A DNA stretch of 64,000 nucleotides from Rotaria sp. Silwood1 (Eukaryota > Rotifera > Eurotatoria > Philodinida > Philodinidae), in contig CAJNOP010000017.1 in the NCBI GenBank assembly GCA_905250075.1, forward strand, positions 1,153,017 to 1,217,016. The letters are read 5' to 3'. Shown here one piece after another: positions 54,701-64,000 of the stretch. The notes beneath the pieces are model-generated. The model worked only from the letters and a program-made list of their open reading frames with translations. It was not told where the DNA came from and ran no database searches. Both the position numbers and the translations under genes were made by a program. The stretch's first letter is position 1, and each line of letters opens with the position of its first letter.

Positions 54701-57700
54701 ATTCTGATCCAGAGTGTATTTGAACAATGAATTGTGATAGGAAATCTTTAAATGCATGTTTATATTCATTCGAAGAGCAAGCCCATACTTAAATCTGACT
54801 GTAATAAATGAATTGAAATTTCAATTATTACACTATTGCTAAGCGGTAAAATTTGGAACCTTATTAATAAATCAGAAGATTTTTAATTCCTTCTAGAAAC
54901 AACTTGTACTCAAACCAATTGAGCGTATTTCATATTTACGAGGGAACGACTTCGAATGACACCCGCCATTTGAGCTTATATGAGTCCCAGAAAAAAATCT
55001 CCATGATACTAGCAAAAGTTTAAAAGGGTTTGTCATTATGCACCTTTGACGTTGAGTTATTTACTGTATTTTTTACCCATTCTTAGATAGTTTCCAAAAA
55101 ATCAAGTAAGAAAGTTTTGGTCCAAAGAAAAAAACTTTTCAATACTTCGAGAAGTTTCCTCGTTAGACATCAACAAGACTATTCTGTTGATTTTCAAAGA
55201 AAAATTTTTATGTTATTATAACTATCAAAGATATGAACTCATGTAAAATATTATATTGAAACAATGACAATCAATTTTTAAGCGTATTCATAAATAAAAT
55301 ACCTGTGTAAGTCGAATTCGATTATTTTTTAATGATGATGTTGGTGCTAATCCCATAGGTTTCTTTTTATCAAATAAAGTCATTTTTTCTTTAAATGATA
55401 ATTTTGAAATATCATCATCGAATGTCTCATTTTCAGTCTTCTTATCTGATGAACTTTCATTATTTTGATGCATGAGAAGAATATTTTCTGTATATGCACG
55501 TTGTTTTTCATTAGCATATTTTTTTGTTATTGGTGATGCAAGTGAAGAACTAAGAAATGAGTTTTTTTTTAATTTATCAAAATATAAAAAAAAACTTAAT
55601 TTTACTCTTCATATTTGAATGGTTTTGAACGTGGTAAAGTACCACCAAATTGTGTATCTTTTGAAATTGTTTCAAATAAATTTCTTTTATCAGAAACACT
55701 CATATTTTCATCAATTCTAAAATTTATAGATAAAGAATTAATCTATTTAAGATGAATGTTTTATTTTTTTTTTTGTCTTGTTACATACTCATTTGAAATT
55801 GTTTCTTGTTCGACTTGTTCATCATTTGATAATAACAAATTTAATCGTTCAATAGACATTTTAGCTCGTTTATCATTATGATTTTGAATGTCAATTGGTA
55901 ATTCAACTGAATGAGCTTTTTGAAAATATTTAGACTTTAGATCTAATGGTGATGATGTTGCATCATTAGATGATATCATTAATTCATAATCACTTTTTGA
56001 TATTGGTAATGAACGATTAAATTGTTGTTCATCGTATGTATTAGGTTTTTGAATTGAACGTTTATAATCTTCAACTTTACATCGACTATTACGTTTTCGG
56101 ATTATTTCAGAGAGACCACGTTGTTTTTCAACAGGTAAATGTATTGAACGATTGGTGGTTGCTGTTGTTGATGATGATGCTGATGAATCATTATTTTCAT
56201 TTAATTGATCAAACATTTGTTCAACTGATGATCGAAGTGGTCGAATTAAATTCGTTGTTTTCGGTGGACTCTCACGTGGTAAATCAATTAATTTTGGAAA
56301 AAAAGGTGGTTGATCAAATATTTGTAATGATACTTCTTCTGATGAATATTGGTCCTTTCGAACATTCATTGTACGAAGACGTTCAAATGGATTAAGAATC
56401 ACTACATTTGATAATGGTCGTATTTTTATTATAGGTAATGATGATGAATCAACTAGACATATTTTAAAAATTAAACAATTGAAAAAACCAACAAACTCCG
56501 AAAACTTACTATTAACTGGTTCATTGATAAATAATTCTTGATTTTGTACGACTTTTTCTTCTTCTATTGAATCGGTTGGTATAACTATATATATCGAAAT
56601 AAAATAATAATTTAGAATTTAATTTATACATATTTTCATATTATTAATTAATGATTAAGTATATATATATATATGAATGAACTCAATATCTTACCTTTTT
56701 CATTCATCACTTGATCTTTATTTATATTAAGATCATTGATAGCATCGTGAAATGTATCATCAGCAAGTGGTGATGAATAAACTTCGTTAACTTTTTCATC
56801 AATAAAATCATGTCGTTTTGTAAGTGGTGTACCTGAAGATCGTGCATAAAATTGAGATTCAGCAAGAGATATTCCTGTTGGTGGTGGTGGTTGTTGTTGG
56901 TGATGTTGTTGTTGTATGATATCTTCTCCTTCTTTTTTTTCATTTGTTGATATAATCTTTGGTTTTGTTATAGAAGGAGTTGCATCAACCATTGCATATG
57001 TTTGATCATTAATTGTTTCATTCTTACGAACAGAATTAGTAATACCTGTACATGTACCATCATTACCAATATTATGTACTGATATAGCTCGTGTATTGTT
57101 ACGTGCATCTCTTTCGGGTGATGACAACTCTATTGAGTATGAAAAGAATATTGTTTTTTTTTTTTTCTGTAGAATAAACAAGCAACGCAATACCGATACG
57201 TAAGTATGAATAAGACAAAGAACATGAAAAATGATTGCTTTGTATAGCCATAAGGGAAATAATATTGACAAAAATACAAAAGGAAAGTGTCTCAACAAAT
57301 TTATGACCGTATGTAATATTATTTGTGTTGTCAACCGATAGAAAAATATGATTAACAAAGTTATTTATTGAAATATACGATGACAGATACTACAGAAAAA
57401 CATCTTTTTACTATCTTTGTCATCAATAGATAAGAAAAAAGAGATTCGTCATTGATATTCTGTTTCCAATTGAAATTTCTCTTATTTTTCAGAGTTGTTT
57501 GAAAAAAAAACCTTGTATTAATAATGACCTTTCCAAATGATTTAAAGAACAAAGACTTGGGTAATGTTGATTTAACCCAGAGCATTTGTTTCTGATACTT
57601 CTATCCAGATGTGTTCAGATCATGGTGGCCTTAAAGACAATGCTAAAATAATGCGTCCTCGTCAATCTGACGTCAAAAAAAAAATTCATCTATTGGCCTC

Positions 57701-58183
57701 TACTGACGTCTCAATAAATTTAGGTTTTAGTTACTCGTCTTTATATTTATGATGTATAATCTCAGCATGAATTCATCAAGTTTTATATTCTCATTGGAAG
57801 AATAAATATCAGCTGAATACTATTCCAAGACATATAAATACATATATGTATATAACTAGATGGATCTCTTGTTAAGATAACACTAAGAGATGAATGTCCT
57901 TCTTTTTGCAAAATATTTGCGTAGGCAAGTCTCAACTAGATACTATAACTTGTGTGTGCTTATCGATCTACTATTTTTATTTTACGACAAACAAAAAACT
58001 TACCAGGCAATTTTCCATCCGATTTAGCTACGTTTCTTGAGCTTGTACAGAGCCTAAAGAAATAAAATCATCATATAAATTAACCTTTGATGTATAGTAA
58101 TAGAATATTAAAAAAACAAAAAGTTTTCATGAATATAATGAAAAGAAAAAAGTCAAATTAATATATACATACCACGCTCCCAT
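45799..58183 (-). CDS. SVIL: Supervillin-like actin/membrane linker
   Basis: Long multi-exon gene. The C-terminal half is a series of gelsolin-like segments: INEGDCYLLITPLKVFAWFG and VFVFDFGSELYVWNGKYAD (50890-50267), VYIIRWKYKLIAIGNN and AYWIWQGINASPNEKG (48785-48475), NLMLLWHGYATTDEQQ (48332-48110) and TDTELYIWQGWHDQSDDELG (46744-46434). It ends in a villin headpiece: LPEGVDPSKIESYLSDADFQ, then ALPYWKQTNIKKPLGFF and TAA at 45799. This order is supervillin. The N-terminal half (51.8-58 kb) is disordered and Ser/Asn-rich, with NPLRQIQATIPTEDQYTEI and NPFERLRTM. The start used here is MGAW at 58183, a tiny first exon spliced at GCGTG|GTATGT to 58053. A longer form may start beyond 63.8 kb (see next entry). 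Large introns lie at about 46.8-47.9, 51.03-51.85, 52.5-53.04 and 53.8-55.3 kb. Supervillin ties actin and myosin II to membranes. Confidence 0.88.
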
Positions 58184-60345
58184 GATGTATCAATGGAAAG
58201 TTCAATTGGAAAGAGTAAAATTTCGCCAATAGGAGGAGTAAATTTTAAAAAGACGTGTATTTGTATTTTTACTCCGCTTTATCTATTTTACTAAATCAGA
58301 CTAAATAGTAACATACATGTATATATATAGGTATCAACATATGTTTTTGGCCTATCATTCAACTGAATATAGTCAACCAACAAAGAAAAAAAACAATTAT
58401 CGCAACGGAATTTGGATACAATTGACGATAGACTATAGATGTGCAACAAAAAAAAAGAAGAAAGAGAGTAATATTATTATTCTAGAGAATACATGAACGT
58501 TGTATGTCAGCAACAGTCCTATTTTTGTCTTGATTATATAAACCTTATTGTATATAAGCATAAGTTAGGAACGATAAAGACGAAGAGGAAATAAGAAATA
58601 GCAACTTATTTATGTAGAGTTCTTTTTGATAAACGCAATGCATCAATATCTCCATGTTACAGATGACGATAGTAGGTGGAGGAGCCAAACGCAAACGTCA
58701 TTCTTATACATACATCAAGAATCGTTTTTTTTTCTCTCTTTCTGTTTTTCTCTATCTTTCTCTGCTTTTTTTCCTATTGTCGATATAATTGTATTATTCT
58801 TTCTTTTTGAGTATTATACAATTGCTTAAAGTGTCTTGTTAAGGTCTTGTCTTTTTTTTTTATACTGTATTCCACTTTACACTTATGATCATAAGTGTGA
58901 ACATTAAGTGCATAGTAGCGACGTGAAGAGTGAACAAAAGTTAAAAGTAATGTGGCATTAATCATCATTTCTTGATAATGTCAAGCTGAGTTTATCTACA
59001 TTTAGCTCTAATATATTTAAGTATCTGTCTATCATTAATTAATGTTGAGTATATTTGTCTGTCAATATTTTAAGTCTAAAAAGAAAAGAAGTTGAAATAT
59101 ATAGTAACCTTGTTCGATGACAAGAACGATTATCTGTCTAATACAAACAAAAAATCTATTCATTTACACGGAAGTAATACACAAGGTTTCGTTTCTGTTT
59201 CATCCATAAATACATCATTATATGTGTATATAAAGAAAAGCAATTAGTAAGAACGATGGGATCATATTTATACAAGGTTCTTAGTTGTTCTTCGATGAGC
59301 AGATGTGTATTTATACTGATAGATAATAGAAAAAAGAAACAAAGATCGATCTCATCATAATCTAGACGACTTTGATTTTCTTTTTCTATTGTTGTTATTG
59401 ACATTTTTAATATTAGATTGACATTGATTGATATATCAGTATTACAATCATAAAACAATTTTTACTTTTGTTTTTTAAAGGTTATTCTGTGGTTATTATT
59501 TGTTACATCATCAAATTAGACCGATTAAAAAAAAAATAAACATAAAACCAACAAAAACATTTCAATTCATGTATGATCAGATTTATACTCAATGACTTTG
59601 TCTAACTATGATGAAATGAAAATAGCTTTGAAAAATCCACATTCAAAAGACCACAAATGATAACAGCAAAAAAATATATGTATTATATATATATCTATAT
59701 TTATATATATACGCAAATAGTAAATCCACACTGTTATTTTTGTTTTTTATCATTATGTAGAACAAACAAACAAATACCGATCAACATGATATGATGTGAA
59801 AAAAACATAAAGAAAGTTTAGGACATTCTGTCATATAAAATGAAGATACATTATGACGTCGTGATGGATATTCATTCACCGTCCGATTGTCCTATAACGG
59901 AGAGAAGACGAATTTGATTTTTTGTATTATACCATGATTGATGCACGATCACCTATCTAGTTGACAGCAAAAAGTATGCATGTGTCACGGTCGAATTTCA
60001 TCAATCACACAAAAACCGAGCATATCAATATGCGAATGCGATCGTGCTACCGAGCAACATAACAGGAGAGAAGGGTGGAATGAAAGTGAACGGCGAATGT
60101 TACCATAAATCTATATCTGGATATAGAGATCATGCATGTGATAGGTAACAATATTTAGCTGAATTAAAAATATAACATTCATTAAGAAAAAAAGAATAAG
60201 GAATAAAAATGAGAAAGTATTTATACGCATTAAAAGCATTAGCAGGAATTATATAAAAACTATCAATCGGTCTAATTTGATGATGGAACAAATGCTGTCA
60301 ACTAGATATGTTTGAAAATAAAGAAAAGAAAAACAGCGATATATC
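58184..60345. other. Gap upstream of the short supervillin start
   Basis: No coding exons recognised over about 2.2 kb. It is either intergenic, or an intron of a longer supervillin transcript with an internal promoter near 58.2 kb. Confidence 0.45.
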
Positions 60346-63300
60346 TTACTTTCTTGGTTTTGGTATCCCACAAACAGAATCATCACTATCAAAATCAAAT
60401 TCTGCTGGTTTAGATACAATTCTTCGATTGCTATTATTATTATTAATTGTGTTTTTATTTCTTCCATTTAAATTTGGTTTTCGATTATTAAACGTTATTG
60501 AGTCAAGAGATTTATATCGAAGTAAAGCAGCTCGATTAACACGTTCAATATCAGCTGTTGATGACGATGAAGATGATGATGGCGATGATAAATTTTCTTT
60601 TCCACCTAAATATTCTCTACTTGTTGATTTTTGTTGTCGATAAGATTTATTCAAGTCATTATGTATTGTTGGAGACATAAATGATGATGGTTCTTGATAT
60701 AAATCAACACTTTTCGAACGTTTCATTTGTTTACGTTTTTGAAAACGACGACGAGATGGTTGTTGTTGTCCACTATTTATTAAGTCATCTTGTAATTGTT
60801 GTTGTTCTTGCTCAATAATGCCTGAACGGTTTGGTTTTTCTATTTGCTGTTGATAATCATTGATTACGGTTGTTAATGCAGGTCGATAATGATAGGAAGT
60901 TGATGGAACATAATTATCATGACCTAATATGGGCGAAAATGTGTGCTAGAAAAAAAGAAACCAATTATGTTTTCGTTTTTTTTTAATGGAAAAAAATAAT
61001 TGAATTCGATCATGTTATCTGATATGGCTATTCTTACCATGCTAGAATGAAATTCTCCCTGCGTAGGTGATGGATATTTTTGTTGAAAATTATTTGTTGA
61101 TGAAGTCAAACCAGTAGTACGTCCATTATATGATGGAATATTAGCAGATGGTAATTGATGCAATGAACCGTGCGAAAGCGATTCAGATAATAACATTCGG
61201 GGTGTTATATATGAAGCAGAATTAGATAGAGGTTGAGAAGAAAGTGTTGGATATGCAGGATTAGGCGTAAGAAAATCTGAACGATGAACATTAGGATGAC
61301 GAATCATGCCACCAAGGGAACCTGCCGATGAGGATGTTGATGAGTTCGTTGGTGTATTTCCTATGCTATCAAGATTAATACGTGCTTTTAATGGTACGGC
61401 TACTGTTGCTGTTGTTGTTGTTATTGCTGCTGGTGCTGTTGTTGTCGTTGTCGTTGTCATTGTCATTGGTTGTGATGTTGATTGATATAGTGGACGCACT
61501 GTATTTGTATTTATTGAATAAGGTTCGACTTTTGCGACATTTCTTGGACGTATTGTTGTTGAATCATGATCATTTAAACGGCGAAAACAATAAGCATCAT
61601 GTGAAAGTTCTGATGAAGGCATTAAACTGCTATTGTTCGGACGACTATCCAATTCTGGACTAAAATGCAGATATATAAATAAACAAATGCTGATCAATCA
61701 TATCCAATATGTCAACAGAAAATAATAGAACAAGAAAAAAAAAAACTTATATAATATACATGCATACACAAACTAATTGCTCAGATCAACACTATCTTAA
61801 GGCATAATAAATGGTAATAATAAACTTGCTTTAAAGCATGAGTATTGTCGAGTCAAAAGTAAATCCCCAAGATCTAATAACAATATGTAAGAAAAGAAGA
61901 AGCATGGTTTTGATTAGACGTGAACGAAGACAACATGAATATGAATTTCTATTGTATTTATTTTTGATTCCTGATTTATTCATTTTAAAGCAAAATAAGA
62001 TCTTTACAAGTTAATGTTATTCAAAATAGTACTTGTTAATATTTCTGCTTATTCAACAAATGATAGACAACTAGTTACAAGATGTCATATATATGTGTAA
62101 ATTGCTATGTATGCGTAGTCTATTTCATTGTATGTTCAAGTTGCAGAGATAAATAACGAAAATTGTCGACCATTTTTCTGTGATTATCTTATTGATTAGT
62201 TTCTTACAAAAGAGCAAAAAGAAACGGAACTTTCAGCTTTCTTTGATTGCTATTGCTTAGGGGGGGAGTATTACATATAAATAGTCTAACAGTTCTACAT
62301 TTACTTTCAACACTACATCAGATTTTTTTTCCATCATTATCTTCTACTATTTCGTAATCTATTCCTATGTAAGACGAGATAGTCCATGTTTAATCATTTT
62401 CACAAAAGACCTAGATAATTATCCATTGTACTGGTCATGGTGTTGAGAAATATGAATTTTTTCTGACAAATGATGAGTGATGTATTAGAAGAAAAAAATT
62501 ATAAAAAAAGACTGTCCAAACGAGTTGTGGGCGATATAGAGTGTTAATGGATGATGCATTTGTCTATGTCATTCACTAGTGTATAATCCAAGGTCGTCAT
62601 AGCACCCGATCTAACTGTCAATCAAATATGCATATGTTTTTTCTGTACTCTGATCTTATCAATTCTATAGATTGTTTATATTTATCTATGAATTTTATAG
62701 GTTATTAAATTGCGTACCTATCAATTGTTTTTTGACTTTTGAGTATTGGTTTTTTATTAATAAATGGCGACGTTGGTGTAACATCTTGAACAATAGTTGT
62801 TGGTTTATTTATTATTTGTTGTTGAGATTCAATTGAATTTAATATTGGAGGAGAATGTTGAACAGATGATGATGTTAAATTAGTTTTATTATTAAAATTT
62901 AAACGTTGACTAAGATTTGAATCGATTGAATCATGTCGATGACTATTATTTATAGACGAATTATTAGTTAAATCAAGTGATGATTTTGTAGCAAATAATT
63001 GTTTTAATTTTTGTACACATGAGCCAGTATTAATAATTGGTGCTGAATTTTCATCAACATCATCAATATTATCGTCTTCTTCATTATTTGTACTATTAAT
63101 TCCCATTGAACTTTTACTTCGACCAAGTGTTATTCGATGAAATTCTTTTTCTTGTTGTTGATTATTAACAATTGATGATGGTGAAGGTGAACGAACAGGA
63201 GTTTGTTCTTGTTGTAAACGTAAATCCCATTCAGATTTACTTAATGCTGAACATACACGTTTTGTTCCAATTGTAATTAATGGTTGATAATTAGTGGATG

Positions 63301-63781
63301 TATTTTCATTTATTAATGGAATATGTGGTTCAATTTCAATTGTTAATGGTTCTGTTTGATGAGGTTGAACAATAAATTCTGAACGTGATTTTGATGTATT
63401 ATATTTAAGTATTGGTCGTAGGGAATTATTTATCGATGCTGATGGTATTGGTTCAGGTTCATTTATTGCTTGTTGACGTTGAAGACGCGGTATAGACGAT
63501 TGTCTTTGAGGTATTTCATCTTCATATGTTGTAGTTAATGATCGACGTGATAAGAATGGAGAAGAATCGGGTGTTTTTGAAGCAACCGTACTCCATACAC
63601 CTCGTGTATTTTCAAGTGAACGACGTGCTTGAATACCAGTAATATTTGAACCTACTGGATCATAACGACGAATTAAACGAAGAACATTTGAATCCATCAT
63701 AATAGTTGATTTATTATTATTACCTTCTCCAGGAATGGAAGATGAAGAAGGAATTTTTGTTGATTCATCAACATCAACATT
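60346..63781 (-). CDS. Disordered Ser/Thr/Gln-rich protein, partial; possible supervillin N-terminus
   Basis: At least three exons joined in frame: 63781-62719 (VDVDESTKIPSSSSIPGEGN, LRLIRRYDPVG, ALSKSEWDLRLQQEQT), about 61661-61038 (SPELDSRPNNSSLMPSSELS) and 60948-60350 (HTFSPILGHDNYVPSTSYHY, MKRSKSVDLYQEP, ALLRYKSLDSITF). The 5' end lies outside the window. There is no folded domain; Thr, Ser, Asn and Gln tracts are common, with basic RSKSVD and RYKSLDS phospho-site-like motifs. It either stops at TAA 60348-60346 (GIPKPRK) or splices at AGAAA|GTAAGA into the 58053 supervillin exon, which has the matching phase. Long disordered N-termini are normal for supervillin, so the second reading is attractive but unproven. 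Confidence 0.65.
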
Positions 63782-64000
63782 CTAAAAAAAGAAAACAAAA
63801 TATTTAAATAAATTATGACCTTGAACTAGTTGTTAGAATGTATAAGATGCACATCATATAGTAGTCTGTTTCATATACAAGAAGTAGAAGGGGGTCTGGA
63901 AAAAAAAAATCTTGCTCGTCCATCTTTCTTCTTTTATTTTCACACGACAAATAACTCAGCGTCGATAGGAAAAAAAAGACAGAGAAAAGAAAAAAAGAAG
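63782..64000. other. Intron at window edge
   Basis: Follows the acceptor TTTTTTTAG|AATGTTGATG of the 63781 exon; intron sequence running off the window. Confidence 0.5.

Noticed and set aside
56054..56395. Leucine-rich plus-strand open frame
   Set aside because: Antisense to the disordered supervillin N-terminal exon; no independent evidence.

Overview
This is an AT-rich animal nuclear sequence of about 64 kb. Genes are split by GT..AG introns, most only 45-70 bases long, with a minority of 0.5-2.3 kb. The conserved genes are metazoan: polybromo, a p68-type helicase, ZFAND2, a PAGR1-like protein, MLH3, DNase I and supervillin. The short introns, compact gene pairs, a U-box/kinase protein joined to ribonuclease-inhibitor-type LRR exons, and low-copy DNA transposons would fit a bdelloid rotifer such as Adineta or Rotaria. 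That assignment is inference; no rRNA or mitochondrial marker is present.

Layout: 0.5-11.4 kb (+) polybromo-1 (SWI/SNF PBAF subunit). 11.4-13.6 kb has no clear gene. 13.6-16.7 kb (-) DDX5/DDX17-type RNA helicase with a GC-rich candidate cassette exon inside one intron. 17.1-18.8 kb (+) a tight pair, AN1 zinc-finger protein ZFAND2 followed by a PAGR1-like chromatin adaptor, possibly one trans-spliced operon. 18.9-20.0 kb (-) an MLH3 that has only the endonuclease half. 20.2-20.4 kb a TTAA-flanked piggyBac-like MITE. 21.9-26.0 kb (-) a U-box, kinase and LRR gene whose LRRs are encoded by identical-length 84-base exons. 26.4-29.9 kb a Mutator-like transposon with a 9-bp target duplication and palindrome-array ends. 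30.8-31.7 kb a non-autonomous hAT element with an 8-bp target duplication. 32.4-38.7 kb (-) a large coiled-coil, possibly centlein-like, protein, head-to-head with a Lys/Glu-rich disordered protein at 39.2-40.6 kb (+). 43.1-44.2 kb (-) a secreted DNase I. 45.8-58.2 kb (-) supervillin (gelsolin repeats plus villin headpiece). 60.3-63.8 kb (-) a long disordered coding region that may be the N-terminal half of the same supervillin gene.

Polybromo and the PAGR1-like protein are both chromatin-machinery subunits, but nothing in the sequence shows co-regulation. The most unusual items are the U-box-kinase-LRR gene with its skippable LRR exon modules (one broken but frame-neutral if skipped), the ATPase-less MLH3, the candidate premature-stop exon in the helicase, the two transposons with exact target duplications, and the stop codon of the 60-kb coding region that coincides with a phase-matched splice donor into supervillin. 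Exon joins were made by eye from GT..AG sites and reading frame and are approximate unless stated.
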